The notes under the pieces are model-generated. The model was not told where the DNA came from, made no database searches, and saw only the letters and a list, made by a program, of their open reading frames with translations. The translations under genes were made by a program, and so were the position numbers. A DNA stretch of 20,915 nt. Source: Candidatus Peregrinibacteria bacterium. Its GTDB lineage: Bacteria; Patescibacteriota; Gracilibacteria; UBA1369; UBA12463. The stretch lies in the NCBI GenBank assembly GCA_016215735.1, contig JACRIA010000043.1, forward strand, positions 1 to 20,915, read 5' to 3'. Shown one piece after another: positions 1-6,917 of this stretch. The stretch's first letter is position 1, and each line of letters begins with the position of its first letter.

Positions 1-369
1 ATTTTTATCGTATTTTCCGTTCAAAAACGCCTTGATTTCAAGAATCCGCCATTTTTTTTCAAGCGCCTCAACCATTTGTTTAAATTCAGCAACGCCTTTA
101 ACATCATTTTCCGCGTCAATTTCATCAAAAAGTTTTTCAAGAGTATGGCAATCAGAGAGTGCGCTTTCCCAATCACTAATTTCGCGCCTCAATTCACTCG
201 CCTCTTCAGAAATTTTTTTCGCCCGCTCATTATCCGCCCAAAAATTTTCTTCCTGCATAAGCGTATCAAGTTCAATCAAGCGATGCCGCAATTTCGTCAT
301 GTCAATCGCGCTCGCGGCTTTTCTGATTTGGCGGGTAAGCTCATCGAGCTGCTGTTTAACTTCATGCAT
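1..369 (-). CDS. prfB: Peptide chain release factor 2, N-terminal part (runs off the window)
   Basis: Reading the minus strand from the ATG at 367-369 gives 123 uninterrupted codons to the window edge. The product is a charged, helical N-terminal domain containing EENFWADNERAKKISEE, and it ends in LNGKYDKN, which matches the RF2-specific segment just before the GGQ-domain core. RF2 recognises UAA/UGA stop codons and releases the peptide on the ribosome; the GGQ and SPF motifs would lie beyond position 1. The residue spacing to the conserved Trp (residue 44) fits a start at 369, and there is no start codon between 369 and the upstream in-frame stop near 437-439. The programmed +1 frameshift site (CUU UGA C) of E. 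coli prfB is absent and the frame is continuous. No Shine-Dalgarno sequence is visible. The gene starts 14 bp from the first RAYT repeat, so the transposon end now forms its promoter region. Confidence 0.85.
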   Translation of the reverse strand, partial: MHEVKQQLDELTRQIRKAASAIDMTKLRHRLIELDTLMQEENFWADNERAKKISEEASELRREISDWESALSDCHTLEKLFDEIDAENDVKGVAEFKQMVEALEKKWRILEIKAFLNGKYDKN

Positions 370-412
370 AACTAAATAATATGGTGTCGGTTCTCTTTCC
401 GCAAGTTCTTTC

Positions 413-471
413 GGTGTCGGTTCTCTAAAGTATTTCAGCTTTTATATGCGGAAATTCGAAGAACCGACACC
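413..471. repeat. Left-end palindrome of RAYT element
   Basis: GGTGTCGGTTCT at 413-424 pairs with AGAACCGACACC at 460-471 (12 bp). Inside it, ATTTC (432-436) can pair with GAAAT (451-455), giving an interrupted two-part stem. A second direct copy of the outer motif lies 30 bp upstream at 383-396. This resembles a REP hairpin recognised by the adjacent transposase. Confidence 0.65.
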
Positions 472-549
472 AAAAGTTTATCTTTTGTTTAAAAATTTTT
501 AATGTACTCACTATATTATTTAACCATTCAAAAATTTTACCGCCAACCT

Positions 550-1155
550 ATGACAAGACCACTTAGAACAACCCCGCCCAATTTTATCTATCACGTTATT
601 ACGCGCGGTAACAACAAACAGCAAATTTTTATCAATGAAATTGACTATCAATATTATCTACAGTTGCTAATAAAATATAAAAATCGCTACAAATTTTTGT
701 TATATCATTATGTGTTGATGCCAAATCATGTTCACCTTATGATCGAGCCTACGGATGAAGGCTCTTTGTCAAAAATTATGCAATGTATAAACATTTCATA
801 TGTATATTATTTCAGAAAAAAATACGGCGGCATAGGACACTTCTGGCAGGATAGATTCAAAAGCATGATGTTGTATAATGAACAATATTTTCTAAAATGC
901 GAAAGTTATATCGAACTTAATCCCGTTAAAGCAGGGTTGGCTAAACAGCCTGAAGATTATCGATGGAGCAGCTACAAAACATACGCCTCTGGAGAACTGA
1001 ATCAGGCGGTTACCTATGATCGCTTGTATCTCGACTTAGCCGATGACAGCTTTACTAGAAGGAAAAAATATATTACCTTTATACAGAATATGATGAAAGA
1101 AGATTTAAATAAAATAAAAGAAGAACTATACGTCAATAGAGAACCGACACCATGA
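550..1155 (+). CDS. REP-associated tyrosine transposase (Y1_Tnp / IS200-like, RAYT)
   Basis: This is a predicted single-strand DNA transposase of the HUH superfamily. Counted from the ATG at 550 it is 201 aa. It opens with MTRPLR followed by HVITRGNNKQQIF, carries the metal-binding HUH pair in PNHVHL (His60, His62), then HFWQDRFKS, and the probable nucleophile Tyr120 in CESYIELNPVKAGL, the typical RAYT order. An in-frame ATG at 502 would add 16 residues, but homologues usually begin near MTRP, so I prefer 550. There is no Shine-Dalgarno sequence. The last residues (REPTP) and the region up to the stop are encoded by the right-end repeat, and its TGA overlaps the flippase ATG (ATGA at 1152-1155). 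The ORF is intact with its catalytic residues, so the enzyme could be active. Its role in maintaining the short repeats of the genome is inferred. Confidence 0.9.
   Translation: MTRPLRTTPPNFIYHVITRGNNKQQIFINEIDYQYYLQLLIKYKNRYKFLLYHYVLMPNHVHLMIEPTDEGSLSKIMQCINISYVYYFRKKYGGIGHFWQDRFKSMMLYNEQYFLKCESYIELNPVKAGLAKQPEDYRWSSYKTYASGELNQAVTYDRLYLDLADDSFTRRKKYITFIQNMMKEDLNKIKEELYVNREPTP
1138..1151. repeat. Right-end repeat of RAYT element
   Basis: AGAGAACCGACACC is the exact reverse complement of the 14-bp motifs at 383-396 and 413-426. It encodes the C-terminus of the transposase and abuts the flippase start codon, so it also serves as that gene's translation-initiation region. Confidence 0.75.
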
Positions 1156-2711
1156 GTACAGCGCGAAAAATTCTTTGGAATGTAATCAGCCAGGCCGCAG
1201 GAAAATTCATTGTTACGATCCTCGGCCTCGTGAATATCAAACTTCTCACGAATTATCTCGGAGTTTCAGGCTACGGCGAATACGCGACAATCTACCAGTT
1301 TTTAGCTTTCTTCGGAATCGCCGCTGACCTCGGACTTTTTACAATTGCGGTTCGTGAGATGTCGCGCGATAATAACCGCATCCCGATTATTGCCGGAAAT
1401 GTTCTTGGCCTGCGTACCGCGCTCATTACTTTTACAATGCTGCTCGCGATTGCTGCCGCGTTTCTAATTCCGCAATATTCTGAAACGCGCATTCCGTTGG
1501 GCGTTGCCATGGCGTCTTTCACAATCTGGGCCGCGATGGTTCAAGGCACGCTTTGTACTGTTTTGCAGGTTCATTTGAAAATGGAATACAGCTCGCTGGC
1601 GCTAATAGTTTTTAAAGCGCTCGCTGTCGGATACATGATTTTTGTGATTTATATTTTACTCCCCCTAAATGGCGCGCAGGCCGGTACAGTCGGCGCTGCG
1701 CAAGCAGCTTCCGACGCAGGTTTTTATCACATGATTTTTGCAGGAAACGCCGCGAGCGTTGTGTTTATAGGAATGACATATTATTTCACCCGAAAACTCG
1801 CTCCGATAAAATATAGATTTGATTTTCGGCTTTGGAAAGACATTTTATTCGCATCGCTTCCATACGGCATCGCGCTGATTCTCAATACTTTTTATTTCAA
1901 AATCGATTCGCTTCTGATTTATTTTTTCCGCGGTCCGACAGAAACAGGCATCTATAATGTGCCCATGAAAATTTTTGAGCAAATCACGCTTTTGCCGCTT
2001 TATTTTATGAATGCAGTTTTGCCTGTGCTTATGAAATCAATTGAAAAAGGCGCTGAAGCATACAATAAAATTATCCAATACTCATACGATTTTATAATTA
2101 TGGTGAGTTTTCCGATTCTTGCAGGAGGAATCGCGCTCGCGTATCCGTTAGTATTTGTGATTTCCGGCCCGGAATTTTTAAGCAGGCTTTCTGAAGGATT
2201 TTACGGCTCTGATATTGCGCTGAAAATTTTATTAATCGCATTCACGCTTTCATTTATCGCGGTTGTGTTTTCATTTATTTTAATCGCAGTCAATAAGCAA
2301 ATGCGTTTGCTGTGGATAAATCTGGCCGGCGTGATTTTTAATATAATTGCGAACTTTCTTGTTATTCCGCGCTATGGATTTATCGGCGCAGCATACATTA
2401 GCGTCGCAACGCAATTAATAGTTTTAATTTTGATGATAATTTATTCGCGCATCAGTCTCCATTTTTCTCTCAAATTTGCGAACACATTTAAAATAATTTT
2501 TTCATCGCTGGCAATGGGCTTTGCTATTTATTTCTTATATAATCCGCTTTATAAAATAATGGAAAACTGGTCTGTTTTAGTTCTGATGGGCCTCGCCGCG
2601 ATTATTTACTTTGGGCTTTTGCTAGCCACAAAAGCAATCACGCGAGATATGCTAAATCTGCTCCGCAAAAAAGAAACTGCGCAGGCCGGGGACGGTTCTG
2701 GGACAGTTTAG
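1152..2711 (+). CDS. Polysaccharide flippase, MOP superfamily (Wzx/RfbX-like)
   Basis: A 519-aa, strongly hydrophobic protein with about 12-14 membrane helices spread along its length. The N-terminus (RKILWNVISQAAGKF... LLTNYLGVSGYGEYATIYQFL) and the following AADLGLFTIAVREMSRD are characteristic of the polysaccharide biosynthesis / O-antigen translocase branch of the MOP exporters, which flip undecaprenyl-linked sugar units across the membrane. Family membership is clear; the substrate cannot be told from sequence. The ATG overlaps the transposase stop and lies directly behind the RAYT right-end repeat, with no Shine-Dalgarno sequence. The last residues (AGDGSGTV) are encoded by a GGGGACGGTTCTG repeat, so the native C-terminus may have been altered by repeat insertion. 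A flexible, alanine/glycine-rich stretch near residues 173-190 looks like an extended loop. Confidence 0.88.
   Translation: MSTARKILWNVISQAAGKFIVTILGLVNIKLLTNYLGVSGYGEYATIYQFLAFFGIAADLGLFTIAVREMSRDNNRIPIIAGNVLGLRTALITFTMLLAIAAAFLIPQYSETRIPLGVAMASFTIWAAMVQGTLCTVLQVHLKMEYSSLALIVFKALAVGYMIFVIYILLPLNGAQAGTVGAAQAASDAGFYHMIFAGNAASVVFIGMTYYFTRKLAPIKYRFDFRLWKDILFASLPYGIALILNTFYFKIDSLLIYFFRGPTETGIYNVPMKIFEQITLLPLYFMNAVLPVLMKSIEKGAEAYNKIIQYSYDFIIMVSFPILAGGIALAYPLVFVISGPEFLSRLSEGFYGSDIALKILLIAFTLSFIAVVFSFILIAVNKQMRLLWINLAGVIFNIIANFLVIPRYGFIGAAYISVATQLIVLILMIIYSRISLHFSLKFANTFKIIFSSLAMGFAIYFLYNPLYKIMENWSVLVLMGLAAIIYFGLLLATKAITRDMLNLLRKKETAQAGDGSGTV
2688..2700 (+). repeat. Dispersed GGGGACGGTTCTG motif
   Basis: GGGGACGGTTCTG is identical to 18398-18410 and shares the CGGTTCT core with the RAYT end repeats. 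It lies inside the last codons of the flippase gene and is followed by a similar GGGACAG. Confidence 0.6.
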
Positions 2712-2739
2712 CTGGGAACGATTTATCGAATTTGTGAAT

Positions 2740-2757
2740 AGCCTTCCCGGGAAGGCT
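2740..2757. repeat. Perfect 18-nt palindrome
   Basis: AGCCTTCCCGGGAAGGCT equals its own reverse complement. It sits 28 bp after the flippase stop. It could form a 7-bp stem with a 4-nt loop in RNA, but no T-run follows (TGCAACGTTTAAAAAA), so it is not a classical intrinsic terminator. It may be a transcript-end-protecting hairpin or a protein-binding site. Confidence 0.5.
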
Positions 2758-2776
2758 TGCAACGTTTAAAAAAGCG

Positions 2777-2839
2777 GTTCTAATTCATAGAGTAGAACAG
2801 TTTGAACTTGACCCCCCCCATTTTGCTATAAACTATAAA
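2777..2839 (+). promoter_or_regulatory. Probable promoter of SLH gene with C8 tract and inverted repeat
   Basis: GTTCTA (2777-2782) and TAGAAC (2793-2798) form a 6-bp inverted repeat. It is followed by TTGAAC (2802) and TTGACC (2808-2813). TATAAA boxes occur at 2827-2832 and 2834-2839. The TTGACC to second TATAAA spacing is 20 bp and the TTGAAC to first TATAAA spacing is 19 bp, both longer than the usual 17. A run of eight C (2812-2819) lies in the spacer, so slippage would change the spacing. Confidence 0.4.
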
Positions 2840-2866
2840 ATAGTAATATTTAGCAATCAAAAAATT

Positions 2867-3238
2867 ATGAAAAAAATCATTCTAGCTATTGCCATTTTTA
2901 TTATCGGAGGCGTAAGTTCTTTATTAATCGCGAATGCGGTAGGATATCATGTAGAATTCAACGACGTAGATCAAAATGCATACTATGCATCGCCTTTGTA
3001 CGGCTTGGCGAACGAAGGCATAATAAAAGGGTATCCAGACAATACATTCAAGCCGGGTAATTTTGTAAATCGCGCAGAATACGTGACTGGGTTATACAAA
3101 GTTTTTTCAGCGCAAAACGAAATGAGTTCACATTTGAAAAGTATTATTTGCAGCGGTTTTAAGCAATCCGATTTCACAGCAAACTCAACTGGGCAAAAAT
3201 CGTTTATAAAATTATGTCTTGAGCCAACATTAGAGTAA
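2867..3238 (+). CDS. Small secreted protein with one S-layer homology (SLH) domain
   Basis: A 123-aa protein. Residues 1-24 form a Lys-Lys start plus a hydrophobic helix (signal peptide or membrane anchor). Residues about 31-80 (FNDVDQNAYYASPLYGLANEGIIKGYPDNTFKPGNFVNRAE) are a clear SLH domain, including the GYPDNTFKPGN..NRAE signature. SLH domains bind secondary cell-wall polysaccharide non-covalently and hold proteins on the surface. Most SLH proteins carry three repeats plus a large functional domain; this one has a single repeat and a short 40-residue tail with two cysteines, so it may be a minimal adaptor or a truncated relic. There is no Shine-Dalgarno sequence; the start is preceded by AATCAAAAAATT. 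Its 3' end overlaps the convergent murD stop by 9 bp. Confidence 0.85.
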   Translation: MKKIILAIAIFIIGGVSSLLIANAVGYHVEFNDVDQNAYYASPLYGLANEGIIKGYPDNTFKPGNFVNRAEYVTGLYKVFSAQNEMSSHLKSIICSGFKQSDFTANSTGQKSFIKLCLEPTLE

Positions 3239-4573
3239 CGGGTCAAAACTCTTTACAATTTCCCTAAACTTTTTCCCGCGCTCTTTGTAATTTTTGAACA
3301 TATCAAAACTCGCGCTCGCAGGAGACATCACAACAACCCAGTCGCGTCCAGCGCGCACGTACGCTTCCAAAACCGCGTCTTCAAAATCATCGCGCCGAAT
3401 AACAGTTAAATGCCGCATGCGTCGAGCCGCGGCATTTAACCTCTTCTCTGCCTTCAAAATTGCATCTTCAATCCTCGGGCCAGTTTGTCCGATCAAAATC
3501 ACGACCCGCAGATTTTTTTGGCGCACAATCTCCTCGCCCAATTTTTTATAATCCGCGAATTTTTCACTTCCGCCAGCAATCAAAATCAAATTATTTTTTG
3601 GGAAAGATTTTATTGCCGCAATAGTTGAATCAGGAGTTGTCGCGAAAGAATCATTGTAATATTTCGCGCCGCGAATTTCCGCGACAAATTCAAGGCGGTG
3701 TTCAAGCCCGTGCCAAGTTTTCAAAACTTCGCGCATACGACTAACCGGCACTTTCAAAATTTCAGCAACAACAACAGCCGCCGCAATGTTTTCCAAATTG
3801 TGATGCCCTGGAAGCGCAATTTCAATTTCGCCAAATTTCTTTTTCACATCTTTCGCGCTTACAAAAATCTTTTTCGCTGCCGTGAGCTTCGCGTATTTTT
3901 TCCAATACAAATAGTCTTTATTAAAAATTGCATAATCGCCAGCTTTTTGATATTTTACAATCGCTTCTTTCGCCTCCAAATATTCGCGAACATTTTTATG
4001 ATAATCCAAATGCTCTGAAGTCGTGTTCAAAACAACAGCAATGTGCGGACTTTTATCCAAATCCTGCAATTGAAAACTCGATAATTCCAAAATCACAATG
4101 TCGCGCGCAGCCAGCTTATCCAAAAATTCGATTGCCACTACGCCAATATTTCCGCCAAGAAAAAACTGCCTCCGTCCCCCTTTCCCCATCTCCCAAATCA
4201 GACTCGCAGTAGTTCCCTTCCCCTTAGTTCCAGTCACGCCCACGATTTTACACGGACATTTTTCAAAAAAATACTTTGTCGCGCTCGTCACCTCCGCGCC
4301 TTTTTGCCGCGCCGCCGCGATTTCCGGCTTCAAAACACTCACGCCCGGGCTCCTAAAAATCACATCAAAATCCGCCAAATTTTTCAAATAATCCGGCCCT
4401 AATCTTTTTTTCGCGCCAACCGGCAGGCCCAAACCCCGTCCCCCTTTCATACCCCCGTCCCCCTTCTGATCGCAAATCGTAATATCCTTAAATCCATGGC
4501 GCGTTAAATATTCATAAACTGCCTTTCCCTCCTCGCCGTATCCGATAATCGCTATTTTATCCGTTTTCAACAT
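3230..4573 (-). CDS. murD: UDP-N-acetylmuramoyl-L-alanine--D-glutamate ligase
   Basis: A 447-aa cytoplasmic Mur ligase that adds D-Glu to UDP-MurNAc-L-Ala in peptidoglycan synthesis. A Rossmann-type N-terminal domain (KIAIIGYGEEGKAVYEYL, residues 6-23) is followed by the ATP-binding loop GVTGTKGKGTTAS (112-124; usual form GTNGKTT), ELSSFQL (163-169), HLDYH (188-192), the region of the carbamylated lysine (EAKEAI, 201-206), GHHNLENIAAA (256-266), and the C-terminal domain with LEHRLE (290-295) and YNDSFATTPDST (306-317). Most MurD proteins have NDSKATN here; Phe310 replaces the Lys. Two GGGGACGG-type repeats are embedded in frame, giving glycine-rich loops at residues about 36-50 and 129-134. 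The gene is convergent with and overlaps the SLH gene. It has no Shine-Dalgarno sequence (AAAATTAGCTT before ATG). Confidence 0.93.
   Translation of the reverse strand: MLKTDKIAIIGYGEEGKAVYEYLTRHGFKDITICDQKGDGGMKGGRGLGLPVGAKKRLGPDYLKNLADFDVIFRSPGVSVLKPEIAAARQKGAEVTSATKYFFEKCPCKIVGVTGTKGKGTTASLIWEMGKGGRRQFFLGGNIGVVAIEFLDKLAARDIVILELSSFQLQDLDKSPHIAVVLNTTSEHLDYHKNVREYLEAKEAIVKYQKAGDYAIFNKDYLYWKKYAKLTAAKKIFVSAKDVKKKFGEIEIALPGHHNLENIAAAVVVAEILKVPVSRMREVLKTWHGLEHRLEFVAEIRGAKYYNDSFATTPDSTIAAIKSFPKNNLILIAGGSEKFADYKKLGEEIVRQKNLRVVILIGQTGPRIEDAILKAEKRLNAAARRMRHLTVIRRDDFEDAVLEAYVRAGRDWVVVMSPASASFDMFKNYKERGKKFREIVKSFDPLL
4167..4179 (-). repeat. GGGGACGGAGGCA motif inside murD
   Basis: On the minus strand this 13-mer is identical to 9430-9442 inside rlmN. 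It encodes the KGGRRQ loop just before FLGGN in MurD. It shares GGGACGGAGG with the intergenic hairpin at 14701-14710. Confidence 0.5.
4433..4468 (-). repeat. Tandem GGGGGACGGGG repeat inside murD
   Basis: Two adjacent copies of an about 17-bp G-rich unit (GGGGGACGGGG on the coding strand) encode a glycine-rich insert (GDGGMKGGRGLG) in the loop after the second beta-strand of the N-terminal domain. Confidence 0.5.
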
Positions 4574-4625
4574 AAGCTAATTTTAACCTAATATAAGCCA
4601 ACAGAAAACCGCTAAAAAATTGCTT

Positions 4626-4653
4626 TTGACGAATAAAAAATTTCCACTATACT
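4626..4653 (+). promoter_or_regulatory. Sigma70-type promoter of lipoprotein gene 1
   Basis: TTGACG (4626-4631), 16 bp, TATACT (4648-4653). The stretch from here to the coding region aligns with the promoter of the paralog at 5734-5761, including the shared CCTATATAA just downstream, so promoter and gene were duplicated together. An alternative -10 box, TATAAT, lies at 4664-4669. Confidence 0.6.
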
Positions 4654-4679
4654 TTACATCCTATATAATCCAAAATATT

Positions 4680-5699
4680 ATACCTCAAAACAATCTCAAA
4701 CTTCCGGAAACAGGCATAACACCTGATCTGTCAGCTTTCATTCCAAAAGAGCTGAAAGCCATAGAAAAAGACAAGTTTACGCCAAAAATCATCTCCAAAA
4801 AAGTCAAATTTCTTGTCCTAATGATTTTAGGCATGTTTACAGCAGCCGTAACAGGATGTGATAAATCAGAAGAAGCCACCTTGAAGCTAAAAACCGACTT
4901 CGCCGCGGCAGAAAAGGACTGCAAAAATACTATCGGAAAACAAAACAAAGAACTCGAAGATTTAAAAAAATTACTGAAAACCGCGCAAGACGAGAAAGAT
5001 AAATGCCGAATAGAATTAACCGAAAAAAATAAACCGCAGCAAGATGAAAAAAACGAAAAAATAGACCAGCAGCAAAAAAAAGAAGAACATTTAGGAAAAA
5101 TAACGCAGGATATTCTTCGTCAAGTGCTTGGCGCAGACGATAATGTAATTTTGCTGAAATCCCATCTACATGATATCTTAATTAATTTTCTAATAAGCTT
5201 CGACGAATACTACAGCCTAGATGAAATTTTTCCTAAATGTGAATCAAGAGTAAAAAATTTATTGCTCAATTGGTTCGCGAAGAATCCAAACCAAGCTCAG
5301 CAAATTTTAGATAATGCCTTAAAACAACTTAAAAATGAAGAAAAAATGGAATTTATAAAAAAAATAGCCGAACTAATAAAAACATGTGAAAACGGGCTTA
5401 AAATCTATAATCAATATAAAAATATTATAGACAAACATCCAGACTGGGCTGATTATGATGAAAGGACAGATGCCTACACAAAGAATAACTATGAACAGGA
5501 TCCATACACCTACAGAGTAATAGGATGCAAAAAATTTGCCGCCAATCCAGCCAAAGAAAAACAACACGTGAGCTACGAAAATCTCTACGGAACAGAAAAA
5601 TTCGTCCTTAGAATGTTGCGGAGTTTTGATAAAAAAGGCTTATTGCCAGAGGTGAAAACATTAATTAGCAATGTCAAAAAACAACTCAGCCTTAAATGA
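4680..5699 (+). CDS. Lipoprotein-like coiled-coil protein, paralog 1, with ATA in place of the ATG start
   Basis: About 339 residues, family not recognised. It is paralogous to the next gene: both share PQNNLxLPETGxTPDLSAF at the N-terminus, a hydrophobic helix ending in a lipobox (AVTGC, Cys60), a charged coiled-coil stretch (about 65-135), and C-terminal blocks KNIIDKHPDW and YENLYGTEKFVLRMLRSFDKKGLLP. It is probably a membrane-anchored protein with its body outside the cell. The position matching the sister gene's ATG is ATA (4680-4682), in ATTATACCTCAAAAC versus ATTATGCCTCAAAAC. A TTG at 4620 is in frame but lies upstream of the -35 box, so it would not be transcribed from the predicted promoter. 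Either ATA initiates weakly, another start is used, or the gene has lost its start. The remaining frame is open to the TGA at 5697-5699. Confidence 0.7.
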   Translation: MPQNNLKLPETGITPDLSAFIPKELKAIEKDKFTPKIISKKVKFLVLMILGMFTAAVTGCDKSEEATLKLKTDFAAAEKDCKNTIGKQNKELEDLKKLLKTAQDEKDKCRIELTEKNKPQQDEKNEKIDQQQKKEEHLGKITQDILRQVLGADDNVILLKSHLHDILINFLISFDEYYSLDEIFPKCESRVKNLLLNWFAKNPNQAQQILDNALKQLKNEEKMEFIKKIAELIKTCENGLKIYNQYKNIIDKHPDWADYDERTDAYTKNNYEQDPYTYRVIGCKKFAANPAKEKQHVSYENLYGTEKFVLRMLRSFDKKGLLPEVKTLISNVKKQLSLK

Positions 5700-5733
5700 C
5701 AGCCCCGTCAAATTGCCGCGCCAAAATTAACCC

Positions 5734-5761
5734 TTGACAAAAAAATAGACTCATGTATAAT
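5734..5761 (+). promoter_or_regulatory. Sigma70-type promoter of lipoprotein gene 2
   Basis: TTGACA (5734-5739), 16 bp, TATAAT (5756-5761): both boxes match the consensus perfectly. The start codon is 32 bp after the -10 box, and no Shine-Dalgarno sequence occurs in the short leader (TTTTAACCAAACTCATT). Confidence 0.8.
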
Positions 5762-5793
5762 GACCTCCTATATAAATTTTAACCAAACTCATT

Positions 5794-6906
5794 ATGCCTC
5801 AAAACAATCTCATTCTCCCCGAAACAGGCGCTACACCTGATCTATCAGCCTTCATAATACCCGAAGAGCTGAAAATAACGGGAGAAGACAGGCTCACGCC
5901 AAGGGAAATATCCCTAAAAGTCAAGGCGCTTTTAGTATTTGTACTAGGGGCGTTCATAACAGTTATTGCAGGGTGTAAAGAGCCGCCGCGAGTTCAGACT
6001 TATACAGATTCAGATTATAAAAACTGCGTCGCAAATAAAAATCAACTCGTAACCAGAATAGAAGACCTGGAAAAACAGCTTAAATTAAGAGTAGAAGATT
6101 TGTCGAAAAAAGATACAGAACTCGCAACCGCAAATGATAATCTTAAAATCTGCCAAGACAATCTAAAAGCAAAAGAAGATCAAGAAAAACCACAATTAAG
6201 CGAGAAAGAAGAAGCACTCAAAAAAATACTTGATGAAACATTTGGCACAGGAGATCGAAATTTTTTATTAAAAGATAATTTTTTCCAGATTATAAACGGC
6301 ATTTCCAAAGAAGATACAGCCGATTATGAAACACTGCACTCCATTGTCGAAGGACTTAAAGGTGAAAACATGGACGCAGGACAAATATTAAAATTGCTCG
6401 GAACAAACTCGCAAAAAGATTTCCAAGACGTATTAAGCAAAGCAGAAATAGTCATCCAAAAACTTCTTAGCCAGGAAAAAGATGAAGATACTAAAAAAGA
6501 CCTTTTATTGAAACTAAGCAATTGGACAAAGCTGATTGAAGAAGCAATGCAATCATATGGAAAGTATAAAAATATTATGGACGAACACCCCGATGCTTAT
6601 AACGGAATACCTTACAGTGATGATAACGATGATGGGAAGCCTGATGAAGAAGACATAGTGAATTATTACAAAAATAAACCCCAATTTGTATTCGAAAAAT
6701 CCGACGATTCGCCAAAATTTGTATACGCGAAATTTTCAAACCCAAAAAAGCATGAAATACACAAAGAATATGAAAATCTTGACTATAGCGAGAAATTTAT
6801 AATGAGATTATTGCATAAACTCGACAAGAAAAATCTGCTTGGTCTTATCCAAAAATTTATCGGGAATTTAGAAAAAATAATAGGACTGGGGACATCGGAA
6901 AAATAA
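5794..6906 (+). CDS. Lipoprotein-like coiled-coil protein, paralog 2
   Basis: 370 aa, no recognised family. The N-terminal cytoplasmic-looking stretch of about 43 residues contains LPETG (8-12). A hydrophobic helix (about 45-59) follows and ends in VIAGC, a good lipobox with Cys61. Its n-region is much longer than in normal lipoprotein signal peptides, so it may be a plain membrane anchor instead. Residues about 75-135 are heptad-rich coiled coil (IEDLEKQLKLRVEDLSKKDTEL). The C-terminal half is helical, with an acidic DDNDDGKPDEED loop that resembles a calcium-binding type-3-repeat sequence, and ends in the block shared with paralog 1 (YENLDYSEKFIMRLLHKLDKKNLLGL). It is a tandem duplicate of the preceding gene with its own strong promoter and a terminator 11 bp after the stop. 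Function unknown. Confidence 0.8.
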   Translation: MPQNNLILPETGATPDLSAFIIPEELKITGEDRLTPREISLKVKALLVFVLGAFITVIAGCKEPPRVQTYTDSDYKNCVANKNQLVTRIEDLEKQLKLRVEDLSKKDTELATANDNLKICQDNLKAKEDQEKPQLSEKEEALKKILDETFGTGDRNFLLKDNFFQIINGISKEDTADYETLHSIVEGLKGENMDAGQILKLLGTNSQKDFQDVLSKAEIVIQKLLSQEKDEDTKKDLLLKLSNWTKLIEEAMQSYGKYKNIMDEHPDAYNGIPYSDDNDDGKPDEEDIVNYYKNKPQFVFEKSDDSPKFVYAKFSNPKKHEIHKEYENLDYSEKFIMRLLHKLDKKNLLGLIQKFIGNLEKIIGLGTSEK

Positions 6907-6917
6907 ATTCATTAGCT

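Larger units (their letters stand above)
383..1151 (+). mobile_element. RAYT/Y1-transposase element with 14-bp inverted ends
   Basis: The motif GGTGTCGGTTCTCT occurs twice as a direct repeat at 383-396 and 413-426. Its exact reverse complement lies at 1138-1151, and a 12-bp inverted copy at 460-471 makes a potential hairpin with 413-424. Between these ends lies one Y1 (HUH) transposase gene. This layout, short palindromic repeats flanking a single-tyrosine transposase with no long terminal inverted repeats, is typical of REP-associated tyrosine transposases, a relative of the IS200/IS605 group. The element fits exactly between the start of prfB (369) and the start codon of the flippase (1152). 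No target-site duplication is evident. Related short motifs occur elsewhere in the window at 2688, 8810, 17506 and 18398. Confidence 0.75.

Noticed and set aside
1..369. Programmed frameshift in prfB
   Set aside because: The N-terminal frame is continuous and no CTT TGA C slip site is present where E. coli prfB has one.
2740..2757. Intrinsic terminator for the flippase gene
   Set aside because: The palindrome is perfect, but no T-run follows on either strand within a few bases.
4620..4679. TTG start for lipoprotein paralog 1
   Set aside because: It lies upstream of the -35 box of the promoter that aligns with the sister gene, and the added residues have no counterpart in that gene.
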